Position numbers and translations under genes: made by a program
Notes under the pieces: generated by a model
The model's input: the letters and a program-made list of their open reading frames with translations, nothing else
The model's database searches: none
What the model was told of the DNA's origin: nothing
DNA from: DASVAL01 sp035649575
GTDB lineage: Bacteria; Planctomycetota; UBA1135; UBA2386
DNA length: 64,000 bases
Direction of reading: 5' to 3'
Assembly (NCBI GenBank): GCA_035649575.1
Contig: DASRJH010000167.1
Location: 1-64,000, forward strand
In this document: positions 17,829 through 26,771 of the stretch, piece after piece
Layout: each line of letters starts with the position of its first letter
Position numbering within the stretch: the stretch's first letter is position 1

Positions 17829-18267
17829 GGCGGCGCAGGCTCTCCGCCTGGGCGTCCCATCCACCGCTGTTCATCCGGAACGCCAGGGCGCGCCGCTCGG
17901 CGGGGATGCGGTCGAACCCCGACTCGACGACCGTCAGCAGCGTGCCGCCGTCCTGCTCGGCGAGGCGGAACTCGACGAGCGTGGTCGGCTCCTTACCGTA
18001 GTCGACCTTCGGATCGATCGCGTACGGGTGCCAGCGGAACGAGAACAGCCGCTCCTTGTCCATGCGTTCGACCGTCGCCTCGAACGTCACGTGCTCGTAG
18101 CCCGGGTGCGTGATCCTGCCGGTCGTGCGCCGGCCGACGGCGAAGCCCGTGTCGAGCTTCACCTGGAACCAGCGGCCGAACTCGGCGGCGTCGGTGAGCG
18201 CCGTCCAGACGCGGGCCGTGGACGCGCGCAGGTGGATCGTCTTCTCGATGCGGTCGGTGTGCTTCAT
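17815..18267 (-). CDS. SRPBCC (AHSA1-like) domain protein, first of two
   Basis: The 150-residue protein shows the AHSA1 pattern: TIHLRASTARVWTALTD, FGRWFQVKLD, and a C-terminal SGGWDAQAESLRRHVEV helix. I take ATG 18267 rather than the in-frame ATG 18279 because the latter lies within the operator palindrome, and GAGG in the palindrome is correctly spaced as a ribosome binding site for 18267. It heads the operon SRPBCC-ArsR-SRPBCC. It shares the fold but little sequence with the third gene. Confidence 0.88.
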   Translation of the reverse strand: MKHTDRIEKTIHLRASTARVWTALTDAAEFGRWFQVKLDTGFAVGRRTTGRITHPGYEHVTFEATVERMDKERLFSFRWHPYAIDPKVDYGKEPTTLVEFRLAEQDGGTLLTVVESGFDRIPAERRALAFRMNSGGWDAQAESLRRHVEV

Positions 18268-18314
18268 ATGCAACCTCATGGTTGCATTTCTAGCCGGGCT
18301 GCCAGGAAAGGCAA
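18268..18314 (-). promoter_or_regulatory. ArsR operator palindrome with overlapping promoter
   Basis: A perfect inverted repeat, ATGCAACC (18268-18275) and GGTTGCAT (18280-18287) around TCAT, lies directly before the first SRPBCC ATG. On the minus strand a promoter is visible just upstream: TTGCCT (18314-18309), 16 bases, TAGAAA (18292-18287). The palindrome abuts the -10 box and includes the GAGG ribosome binding site, so a bound ArsR dimer would block transcription start. CAACC-N-GGTTG half sites are typical for ArsR regulators paired with SRPBCC genes. The palindrome is seen directly; the binding is inferred. Confidence 0.75.
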
Positions 18315-18390
18315 CCAGAAAGTTGCTCTTGTTCGGGCGCCGGGGCAGGTGGGCCGTCGGCGGGCGGCAGACCGCGTGTACTGCCGCCGC

Positions 18391-21300
18391 TCAGCGCCGC
18401 GCGAGCTCGATGCTGGACTGGTCGGCGCGGTCCGCGTTCGCGAGAGCGCGCATCCAGCCGGCGAACTTCGCGGCCGGCAGCGTGCCCGCCTGCAGGCGCA
18501 CGCTGCGCGAGAGACGCAGATGGTCGCCGTGACGCGTGCAGGTGAGCTCGTAGGCCAGCATCGCCTGCTGGATCGAGACCGGCTCCGGGACGGCGACGAA
18601 ATGCAGCTCGGAGCCCGGCGCGAAGTCGATCTGCCAGTCGGTGATCATGTCGGCGGGCAGGTGGTAGGGCAGCGTGCGTTCGGTGCGATCGCCGTAGTCC
18701 GCGACGTAGCGACCCGGTGGCATCGGCAGCGGCACGACGAACTGCTCGCCGCGAGCCTGCACGCCCGTGCGCGTGAGCTTCGCCTCGAGGCGGAACGGCC
18801 CCGTCGTAGATACGATCTGAGCGCTCTCGACGCGCCAGTCCGGGAACAGCTGCTGCGCGATCTGGCGCGCCGCGAGCTTCTGCACGTTCTCCTTGAGCTC
18901 GCGTGTCCGGTCCGCGAGGTCGAAGCCCTGCACGTCGCCGACTTCGGCCGTCGCATGCAGCTGCACGTCGTTGCCGGCGACCGTGGCCTCGCCGCGCACG
19001 TGCAGCGTCTGCACCGCGTCGGGATTGCCCGGCAGCGTCACGGCCTCGATGTCGTCGCCGCGCAGCACGTAGGCGCGGCTTCCGGCGCGGCCCGCCGGTA
19101 CGGCACCGAGCGGCCAGTGGCGCGGTGTGTCGACGAACAGGAACACGCGTTCGCCGTTCCCGAGCGTGACGAGCGCGCCGGGGATGTTGATGTGCTCGGT
19201 GTTGGCAAACAGCGACTCGGCGCCCGGGCCGAGCTCGGGCCGGACTTCGGCGCACGCCATCGGCACGACGTCGATCTGTGCTTCGCGCAGCAGGGCCACG
19301 GTCAGCAGGAAGCGGCTGCCCTTCTTGCGCAGCAGGACGTCCAACGCGGTGTCGGCGGGCCCCTTTTCGATCGTGCGCTGGCAGAAGTCCCACGCCGCGG
19401 CGAGGCGTGCGCGATCGTCCGTGAGGCCGGCGAAGATCTGCGCGGCGGCGGCGGTGATGGGTGCCAGCGGCTGCGTGCGCACGCCGAATTGCGTGCAATG
19501 CTCGCGCAGCGTCGCGAACGGCGGCGTGTCCTCGCCGAACTCGGCGAACGGCAGCAGTTCGGGTGGCGGCGGCAGGTGCTGCTCCTGCGGCAGTGCTTTG
19601 ATGTCGGTGCGCGTGAACACGAGCGCCTTGCGACCATCGGGCAGCTCGTGGCTCGCCGTGGGGGTGTCGAAGTCGTGCGTGCGCAGCTCGCCGCGGGTGC
19701 GCAGTTCGCCCGGACCGCTCTTGGGGAGGATCAGCACGAGCTCGCTGCGCTGGCACGGCTCGTCGGTCGAACCGAAGTAGAATGGCGCCGTCGACAGAGG
19801 AGCCGCGTCGGGGGCGCCGCCGCGCTCGCGGTAGCGCCACTCGATGAAGGCTCCGGGTTCGAGACGCTGCATCGCATACTCGCCTTCGACGCGATGCGGC
19901 ACGTAGGAGCGGCCGTCGACGCCGATCGTGCGCACGAGCAGCACTTCGGAAGCACCCGCGAGTGGAGGCGCGGTGCGCCAGGCCTCGACACCTGCCAGAT
20001 CGTTGATGCGACGCAGCTCGTGCGACTCCGCGAGCCAGCCGCCATCGGGTCGGAAGGCGACGATGCGCTGGTCGTACAGCACGGTCGTCGACGCACCGCG
20101 TTCGCGCTCGCCCGCCCGGAAGGCGGCGCGCACGGCGTCGACATCGACGCGGAAGCGCGCGAACTCGGTGTCCTCGGGTTGGGTCTCGCCGAGCTGCGCG
20201 AGCCAGGTGCGCACGTGGGGCTGGTCGGAGTCGAGCTCCAGCGAGCGGCGCAGACAGGCCACGGTCTGCGCGGGGGCGCCGTTCTTCGCCCAGAGCGAGG
20301 CCAGGTGGAGCAGCGTGTCGGGATCGACGTCGGGGTGGGCTGCGATCGTGTGCATCAGGTCGGGCACGGTCGGAAGGCCCCTCTGCTGCGCAAGCTCGAG
20401 CTCGGCACGCAGGTGTGCCACGGTCGGAGCGGTTCCGAAGGAAGGCGCGATCGCGGGCAGCAGCTCGGCGGCGAGATCGTGTTCGCCGACGTCGAGAGCC
20501 GTGCGGAAGACCTGCTGCGGCAGGCCCGGCTGATCGGGTCGCAAGGCAAACGCCTGTCGTTGCCAGCCGAGCACCTGACGAGCGTCGCGCGCCGAGCCGC
20601 CTTCGTTGGCCAGCGCCAGCAACGGGCGGGGGTCGCGCGGGCACGCAGCAGCCCAGGCCTGCAGCAGCGGCACGACCTCGGCGTCGAAGCGCAGCTTGCG
20701 CACGAGCGCGAGTCGCCTCGAGTACGTCTCGGGGCCGGCGAGTCGAGACTCGGCGAGCAACCGCAGCGCTTGCTCACGCTGGTCCTGTTCGTCGAGCAGG
20801 CTCGCCTTGGCGACACGGGCTGCGTGGTGTTCTGCGGGCAGCGAGGCAATGGCGCGCTCCTCGAGGGCTCGCGCTTCGGCCTTGCGCAACTCGTCGGGCA
20901 GACGCACGGAGCGCAACAGCCGCGCGAACGCGAGCGCCTCCTGAGGATCGCGCGGCGGATCCCTGCGCAGCAGCTCGGCGAGGTCGACCGCGAGATCCTG
21001 GTCCCCGTCGCGTTGGGCGCGGTGCAGCGCTGCGATGCGCACGGCGGCCGGCGCGGCCTCGGCGCGCGCGGCGCGTCCGAAGACCTCGCGCGGGCTCAGG
21101 AGGGTCTGTTGGTTCGGCGTCGCCGGCTTCGTCACCGCGGCCAACGGCTCGGTCGCCGCGACTTCGCGCAGACCCGCCGGCGAGTTGCCCTCGGCGTCGA
21201 GCCAGCGCAGCGACAGCTGGTCGTTGTTGGTCGAGCACGTCTTGACCAGCACGTGGTGTTCACCGGCCGGAAGGTGCATGCCGAGGCAGTGGTATTGCGG

Positions 21301-22023
21301 CTCGGTGCCGAGCTGCTGTTCCACGCGCAGCACTTCGGCCCCGTCGACGAAGACCTGGTGATCACCCTCGTGCACGACGACGAGGAACGCGTCGTTGTCG
21401 GCCGCGGCCACGACCCGGTGCAGGGCGTACCAGCAGCCGGGCCGCGGTCGGCCGACGGGACCGAGGCGGAACTGGCGCGACTCGCGTTGGCGTTCGACGA
21501 CGCGCACACGCGCGACCGTGCTGCGGCCCGGCAGTTCGGCGCCGAGCGCCGGGAAACGCAGTTCGGGCGCGAACGGGACTCCGACGTAGTGATCGCCCGA
21601 GTCACCGAACGGACCGACGACGAGCAGTGAGGTCGCGTGGTTGGTGGGCGGCGGCGGCCCGGCGCGATGAATGCCCAGGATCGCGCGGTCGAGCGTCCAG
21701 CGAAGGTCCGCGAGATTGTGGGCCAGCAGTCCGTGCTGGCGTCCGGCGCCGTCGGCTTCGAGCAGTTCGCGCAGGCTCTTCGGATCCTGGAGCCAGCGCA
21801 CCAGGTAGCCGGCTTCCTCGATCAGGAAGCTCGAGCCCGGCGAGCGCGGGTGCGCGAGTGCCTGCGTCACGAGGTCGCGGGCCGTCGCGTCGGGGTCGTC
21901 CGCACTCGGAGCCAGGGCCCTCGTTACGGCGGCCGCGAGCGTCTGGGTCTCGTCCTGCGCGCGAACCGGACCGGCGAGCGCGAGCGCGAAGCACCAGATG
22001 ACTCTGCTCGAGGCAAGATTCAT
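18391..22023 (-). CDS. giant secreted transglutaminase-like protein, catalytic Cys lost
   Basis: The 1210-residue product has a signal peptide (ALALAGPVRAQ) and, in order, a long TPR-like helical half (to about 600), a DUF3857-like beta domain, and a transglutaminase-core region around 830-970. In that core the usual GDC(K) motif is replaced by RKKGSRFLLTVALL, with Arg904 where the nucleophilic Cys should be, while His944 and Asp965 remain. It is therefore probably a pseudoenzyme with a binding role in the periplasm or at the surface. Its ATG overlaps the stop of the upstream paralogue as ATGA, so both are co-translated. Confidence 0.85.
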   Translation of the reverse strand: MNLASSRVIWCFALALAGPVRAQDETQTLAAAVTRALAPSADDPDATARDLVTQALAHPRSPGSSFLIEEAGYLVRWLQDPKSLRELLEADGAGRQHGLLAHNLADLRWTLDRAILGIHRAGPPPPTNHATSLLVVGPFGDSGDHYVGVPFAPELRFPALGAELPGRSTVARVRVVERQRESRQFRLGPVGRPRPGCWYALHRVVAAADNDAFLVVVHEGDHQVFVDGAEVLRVEQQLGTEPQYHCLGMHLPAGEHHVLVKTCSTNNDQLSLRWLDAEGNSPAGLREVAATEPLAAVTKPATPNQQTLLSPREVFGRAARAEAAPAAVRIAALHRAQRDGDQDLAVDLAELLRRDPPRDPQEALAFARLLRSVRLPDELRKAEARALEERAIASLPAEHHAARVAKASLLDEQDQREQALRLLAESRLAGPETYSRRLALVRKLRFDAEVVPLLQAWAAACPRDPRPLLALANEGGSARDARQVLGWQRQAFALRPDQPGLPQQVFRTALDVGEHDLAAELLPAIAPSFGTAPTVAHLRAELELAQQRGLPTVPDLMHTIAAHPDVDPDTLLHLASLWAKNGAPAQTVACLRRSLELDSDQPHVRTWLAQLGETQPEDTEFARFRVDVDAVRAAFRAGERERGASTTVLYDQRIVAFRPDGGWLAESHELRRINDLAGVEAWRTAPPLAGASEVLLVRTIGVDGRSYVPHRVEGEYAMQRLEPGAFIEWRYRERGGAPDAAPLSTAPFYFGSTDEPCQRSELVLILPKSGPGELRTRGELRTHDFDTPTASHELPDGRKALVFTRTDIKALPQEQHLPPPPELLPFAEFGEDTPPFATLREHCTQFGVRTQPLAPITAAAAQIFAGLTDDRARLAAAWDFCQRTIEKGPADTALDVLLRKKGSRFLLTVALLREAQIDVVPMACAEVRPELGPGAESLFANTEHINIPGALVTLGNGERVFLFVDTPRHWPLGAVPAGRAGSRAYVLRGDDIEAVTLPGNPDAVQTLHVRGEATVAGNDVQLHATAEVGDVQGFDLADRTRELKENVQKLAARQIAQQLFPDWRVESAQIVSTTGPFRLEAKLTRTGVQARGEQFVVPLPMPPGRYVADYGDRTERTLPYHLPADMITDWQIDFAPGSELHFVAVPEPVSIQQAMLAYELTCTRHGDHLRLSRSVRLQAGTLPAAKFAGWMRALANADRADQSSIELARR

Positions 22024-25000
22024 CGGTGGCTGTCCTTCGAGAGCAGCACGAGCTGCGTGTCGGCCGCGTGAACCGCGGCCGCGAAGTCGCGGAACGCCGC
22101 GTAGTCGCGCGTCGTGATGCGAGAGGCCGTGAACGCGAGGTGACGCTCGATCACGACCTGATCACCTTCGGTGCGCCACTGCATGTGGAAGCTGCCGAAC
22201 GGCGCCTGCCGCTGCACGGCGGGCGGCAGATCGGCGGCATGCAGGCCGGGCGGCAGCACATAGCGCACAGTGCGCACTGCTCCGCGCGGCACGCCGAGCA
22301 GGAGCGGCGTGCGCCGTTCGGGTTCGCCGGCCAGATCCTGCAGGTCTTCTTCACCCCAGGTGCTCGGCAATTGCCAGCCCTGGGCCGTCCTGTTGCCTAG
22401 CTCGGGCAGCGAGGCCACGGCGACGAGCTGCACGGGTGCTTGCAGGTCCAGCACCGGACTGCAGTCCAGCGACTCCAGCGAGAGCTTGCCGAACGTGTGC
22501 ACGAGCTGCCGTTCGACGACTTCGTTCCTCCGCGCCGGCTCGGTCGCGAGCCTCGCACGCAGATCGACCGCGAGGTTGCCGATGGGCCGATACTCGACGC
22601 GCAGCTGCGCGGGCCCCGCAGGCTGCAGCGTGATCTGGAACTCCTCGCGCTCCGCGTTCCGTTCGGGCGTCGTCTCGGGCACCGTGCGCATGACGGCGCG
22701 CCCGTTGTCGACGATCAGCACCTTCGCCCCCTGGTCCATCTCGGGCAGCGTGTCGGTCGGGTGCCAGGTCGCAGTGCCGTCGAGGAACTGCTCGGGCCGG
22801 TCGCCCGCGGCCGGCAACCACGCGATGCAGTGGTTGAACTGCTCGACCATCGCGAGCTCGAGGTCGTCGAGGCTGCGCCGATCGTCGGCGAAGATCAACA
22901 CAGGGTGAGACTCGACGCCGATCTCGCCGAGCAGCGCGCAAAGCAGCAGCGCCTTGTCCTTGCAGTCGCCGTGGCGGCGTTCGTAGATGACGGGCGTGCT
23001 GTAGGGTTTGTAGCCGTGCACGCCGAACTCCCAGGCTTCGTAGCGCACGTCGGTCGTCACGAAGCGGTAGATCGCGGCGATCTTCGCGCCGGTGGTCGTG
23101 CAACCTTCGCAGAGCTGTGCTGTCTTCTCGCGCATCGCCGGCGTGACCTCGAGCTGGTTCTTGATCAGGTTCCACCACCACGAGGCGAAGTGATCCCAGT
23201 CGCGGTAGGTCGTGATGCGAACGATCGGATCGAATTCGCGTCGCGAGGGGCGGCGGATCTCGGGCACGTCGCGCGGCAGATCCTGCATGTGCCAGCGGAA
23301 CATCAACGTGCCGTCCTCGAGCTTCGTCTTCGTCGGCTCCGGCGCGCCGTTGCTCTGCTGGGTGCGGTAGTTGCGGCCCGGATCGGCGAGCACGACGAGC
23401 TCGTTCGATCGCACGGGCGAACCGTCCGCTGGCTCGAACTCGTGCACGTAGCCGAAGTAGTCGCCGAAGAACGACGGACCCGTGTCGTCGATGCGGCCCT
23501 CGACCGCGACGATGTCGCCGGGCCGCAGCTCCGGCATCGCGACGCTCGCGCCCTGCAGTGCCGGCCGCTGCACGGTGCCGTCCTTGCGATAGACGGCGCA
23601 GGCCAGCAGCCGCGCGCGTTGTTCACCCTGCCACCAGGGCAGCCGGTAGCGAGCGAGCTGGCGCGCGCCCTGTTCGGTCAGCACGCGCACGATCTCGTGC
23701 TGATAGGTGTTCGTCGTGCCGTTGCCGTTGGCCCGCACGACGCGCTGGCGCAGGATCCAATGCAGCGGGTCCTTGGCCGCAGCGGCGTCGGCCGGGGGGC
23801 CCGCGTCGGCCGCGATCAGCGCAGCGGCGTCGTGCCGATACGGCGTGTAGAACGCCGTAATGACGGATTGGGGATCGCCGTGTTCGGCAGCGACCAGATA
23901 CTCGAGGTAGCGCTCGTCGTCGCGGCGGTTCGGCTCGACGGACAGAGCCTGCCGCAGGAGCTCCTGCTGGCGGCTGCCGGCATCGGCGCTGCGTTCGCCG
24001 AGCAGCCGGCAGCAGCGGCTCGCGGTCACCATGACCGCGCTGTCGTCCGGTGCGATCTCCAACCACGTCTCGCAGACGGCGAGAGCCTGTGGATACTCGG
24101 CGCGCGCCAGGTGCATCGCGGCGAGTTGCTCGGAGACCTTTGCCGCGAATGGGTCGCCCTTCAGCGTCTTGGCGAGCAGATCGATCGCCGCGTCGGCTTT
24201 GCCGGTGCGCGCGAGCAGTCCCGCGGCGGCCACGACGTCGTTCTCGGTCGCGCTGACGGCAGGCACCCTCGCGCGCAGCTCGAGCGCGCGGGTCGGCTCT
24301 CGATCGTCCACGATGTCGGCAGCCGTGCGCAGCAGCTCGGGGGATGCTTCGGGCAGCGCTGCCGCGGCGAGCACTTCGACCTCGGCGAGCGCGGACACTC
24401 CCTCGTCGTGCCACGTGGCGGCTCGCAGCATCACGGCGGCTGCGTGGCCCGGTCGGACCCGCAGCGCGTGATCGACCAGTTCGCGCGCCTGCCGGAACAG
24501 GCCACTGCCCGAACGCAGCAGCTTCGCGAGGCGCAACAACGCCTCGACGTGGTCGGGGCAGAGCGACAGCGCTTGCTCGAGCGATCGCCGCGCGTCGTTG
24601 TCGTCGCGGTCGGCAGCGCTTCGCACCTGGCTCTCGCGCGAGATCGCCATCAGCACGTGGGTTTCGGGGAGCGTTGGCAGTTCGGTCGTGGCGCAGAGAG
24701 CGGCGGCCTGGTCGCGGCGGTTCAGGTCGCCATCCGCGGCGCGAGCCCGCCAGAGCCAGGCGAGGCGCAGCGCATCGGCTCCCTTCTGCTTGCCGATCTG
24801 CCAGTGCGTGCGGGCACCGAGACTCGGCAGTGGCAGCGCCTCCGCGACGACCGGCGCCGTCTTCGCGGCTGCCTGCAGGTCGTCGACGTCGGTCGAAACA
24901 CGCACGCCGCCGAGCGGACTGCCGTCGAGCGCGCGCAGGCGAGCCGCGGCCTGCCACTCGACGCCCTCCTGGTGGCAGAGCTTCCACACGAGCAGGTTCG

Positions 25001-25784
25001 GGCCGGCAGCGAGCGGCAGCACGACCGCGTCCTGGTCATACGCGAACGTGCGCTCGACCTCCCTGCTGCCGACTTCGACGCCGTTGCAGAAGACGCGGAA
25101 GCTGCCGGTGCAGCCGATCTCGAACACGGCCGTCGTAGGGGTCGCGGCGACGATGGCAACGGCCGCGTAGACGAGCGACTGCTCGTGGGGGTGCACGATG
25201 CGCGAGAGCGGCAGCACGTGCGAGCCCGTGAGCGGCGGCAGCCGCCGCCAGCGCACGGCGCGCCGCTTGCCCTTCCACTCGGCTGCAGCGTCGAAGCCGC
25301 GCTCGGGTGGCAGCGCGCTGCGATAGCCGACACCGCGTTCGTTGTCGAACGGGCCGACGAGCCAGTATCGACTCAGGAAACCGAGTGCTTCGGCGCGGCG
25401 GCCGGCGTCTTCGCCGGGACCGGCGGCGATCAAGCCGGCGATGCCGACCCGGTCGCGCAGCAACGGCAGCGCCGTGGCGAGCTTGCTCTCGCGCAGTGCA
25501 TCGAGCTGCTGCAGCTGGTCCGGTGAGCTGCGCACGCGCAGGAGGCGCGAAGCTTCGGTGGCCCAGGCTTCGACGCGCGCTGCGGCGTCCTCGTCGTTGG
25601 CCTCGCGGGCGGTGTCGGTCGCCAGGGTCAGCAGCGCTGTGACGGCGCTGCCGGTTTCTCCGGCGGCCTTGTGGCCGAGTGCTTTGGCTTCGAGCGGCAG
25701 CAGTTCCTGCGCGCGGGCCGCTGCGGCGAGCAGCAGGAGGGACAGCAGGGAGCGGCGGATGCGCCCAGTCTTGGCGGGAATCAC
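22020..25784 (-). CDS. giant secreted DUF3857/transglutaminase-core protein
   Basis: This 1254-residue paralogue starts at GTG 25784 with a signal peptide (SLLSLLLLAAAARAQ). The N-terminal 580 residues are TPR-like helical repeats with an inserted beta region; a DUF3857 domain follows (around 650-850), then a transglutaminase core with an intact triad: Cys941 in RRHGDCKDKALLL, His985 in FNHCIAWL, Asp1002 in FLDGTATW. The C-terminal 200 residues are a beta-rich domain. Such proteins are thought to act on peptides or proteins outside the cytoplasm. It lies 10 bases after the EF-hand gene and overlaps the next gene. Confidence 0.9.
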   Translation of the reverse strand: MIPAKTGRIRRSLLSLLLLAAAARAQELLPLEAKALGHKAAGETGSAVTALLTLATDTAREANDEDAAARVEAWATEASRLLRVRSSPDQLQQLDALRESKLATALPLLRDRVGIAGLIAAGPGEDAGRRAEALGFLSRYWLVGPFDNERGVGYRSALPPERGFDAAAEWKGKRRAVRWRRLPPLTGSHVLPLSRIVHPHEQSLVYAAVAIVAATPTTAVFEIGCTGSFRVFCNGVEVGSREVERTFAYDQDAVVLPLAAGPNLLVWKLCHQEGVEWQAAARLRALDGSPLGGVRVSTDVDDLQAAAKTAPVVAEALPLPSLGARTHWQIGKQKGADALRLAWLWRARAADGDLNRRDQAAALCATTELPTLPETHVLMAISRESQVRSAADRDDNDARRSLEQALSLCPDHVEALLRLAKLLRSGSGLFRQARELVDHALRVRPGHAAAVMLRAATWHDEGVSALAEVEVLAAAALPEASPELLRTAADIVDDREPTRALELRARVPAVSATENDVVAAAGLLARTGKADAAIDLLAKTLKGDPFAAKVSEQLAAMHLARAEYPQALAVCETWLEIAPDDSAVMVTASRCCRLLGERSADAGSRQQELLRQALSVEPNRRDDERYLEYLVAAEHGDPQSVITAFYTPYRHDAAALIAADAGPPADAAAAKDPLHWILRQRVVRANGNGTTNTYQHEIVRVLTEQGARQLARYRLPWWQGEQRARLLACAVYRKDGTVQRPALQGASVAMPELRPGDIVAVEGRIDDTGPSFFGDYFGYVHEFEPADGSPVRSNELVVLADPGRNYRTQQSNGAPEPTKTKLEDGTLMFRWHMQDLPRDVPEIRRPSRREFDPIVRITTYRDWDHFASWWWNLIKNQLEVTPAMREKTAQLCEGCTTTGAKIAAIYRFVTTDVRYEAWEFGVHGYKPYSTPVIYERRHGDCKDKALLLCALLGEIGVESHPVLIFADDRRSLDDLELAMVEQFNHCIAWLPAAGDRPEQFLDGTATWHPTDTLPEMDQGAKVLIVDNGRAVMRTVPETTPERNAEREEFQITLQPAGPAQLRVEYRPIGNLAVDLRARLATEPARRNEVVERQLVHTFGKLSLESLDCSPVLDLQAPVQLVAVASLPELGNRTAQGWQLPSTWGEEDLQDLAGEPERRTPLLLGVPRGAVRTVRYVLPPGLHAADLPPAVQRQAPFGSFHMQWRTEGDQVVIERHLAFTASRITTRDYAAFRDFAAAVHAADTQLVLLSKDSHR

Positions 25785-25794
25785 TGACTCGTCT

Positions 25795-26661
25795 TTAACG
25801 CACCGGCCCTTCTGACGGCAACTGCGCAGGCGTCGCCGCCTGCGCCGTGCCGATGTCGGGGCTCGACAATTCTTGCCGGTCGAGGCGCTTGTCCTGGTTG
25901 CGGTCGAGCCGCTGCATCAGCGTTGCGGCCCAACGGCCGAGGCTCGGGTCGAGGCGCTGCAGCATGTGGGTGAGCTCGGGCTCGTCGATCGTGCTGTCGC
26001 CGTTCTCGTCGCCGACGACCGCGGGTGCCTCGGCACCTGCGAGCAGACCCGGTGGCAACAAGGTCTGGACCTTGTGCTGCTTGAACCAGGGAGCGAGCTC
26101 TGGTTCTTCGACGCGGCCCGTGCGGTCGAGATCGAGGCTGCGCAACTGCTGAATGGCTTGGGGGTTCACGAGGCCGATCCGCGCGAGCTGGTCGATCTCC
26201 GCCGGGTCGAGGCCGCCGTTGCGATTGGCGTCGAGCAGCTGCAGGAACACCTGCAGCGGCGTCGGCGCAGTGGCCTTCTGCTGCTCGGGCGCCTGCTCGA
26301 CGAGACGGCGACACGGGTCGACGCGGAACGGGGCGCCGCGCTTCACCGTGGCCTGGAACTGGCGATCGAACTCGGGCCAACCGACATAGCCATCGCGGTC
26401 CTGGTCGAGACGCGCGAATCCGGCGTGGTCCTTCTTGCCGCGCAGCCAATCGAACGCGGCGCTGGCTTCGAAGAAATCGAGACGATCGTCGCTGTTGGCG
26501 TCACACGACGTGAACAGACTGCGACTCTTCGACTCCGTGTAGGTCTCGGCCGTGGCGCCGGCCGTGCCCGCGTCATCGGCGGTGGAAGCGCTGCGCGACG
26601 TCTGGGCGAGCAGCGTCGCGGTCAGGAACCACAGGGTCGCGAACTTGGTCCAAGGAGACAT
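25795..26661 (-). CDS. secreted EF-hand protein with six calcium loops
   Basis: After a signal peptide (residues 1-24), the 288-residue protein contains six EF-hand loops: DANSDDRLDFFE, DQDRDGYVGWPE, DANRNGGLDPAE, DLDRTGRVEEPE, DENGDSTIDEPE and DRNQDKRLDRQE. Most keep the Asp at position 1 and the Glu at position 12, so several should bind calcium. It is the first gene of a three-gene run with the two transglutaminase-like proteins, which suggests a calcium-dependent partner or sensor for that surface system; the link is inferred from position only. Confidence 0.88.
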   Translation of the reverse strand: MSPWTKFATLWFLTATLLAQTSRSASTADDAGTAGATAETYTESKSRSLFTSCDANSDDRLDFFEASAAFDWLRGKKDHAGFARLDQDRDGYVGWPEFDRQFQATVKRGAPFRVDPCRRLVEQAPEQQKATAPTPLQVFLQLLDANRNGGLDPAEIDQLARIGLVNPQAIQQLRSLDLDRTGRVEEPELAPWFKQHKVQTLLPPGLLAGAEAPAVVGDENGDSTIDEPELTHMLQRLDPSLGRWAATLMQRLDRNQDKRLDRQELSSPDIGTAQAATPAQLPSEGPVR

Positions 26662-26771
26662 CGTGCCAGGGCAGCAGGCGCTTCGCGGGTCGGCGCCTCC
26701 GACTTTTTCGTCACTCGTTCTGCAGGACTATAGCGCCTCGCCGTCACTTGGGTCGCCGCAGGTCGGAAGCG

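Noticed and set aside
17506..21630. 1374-residue plus-strand reading frame
   Set aside because: Antisense to the SRPBCC operon and the transglutaminase-like gene, whose motifs and signal peptide are clear on the minus strand.
22440..25526. 1028-residue plus-strand reading frame
   Set aside because: Antisense to the active transglutaminase gene; residues are repetitive Arg/Glu/Val with no domain.
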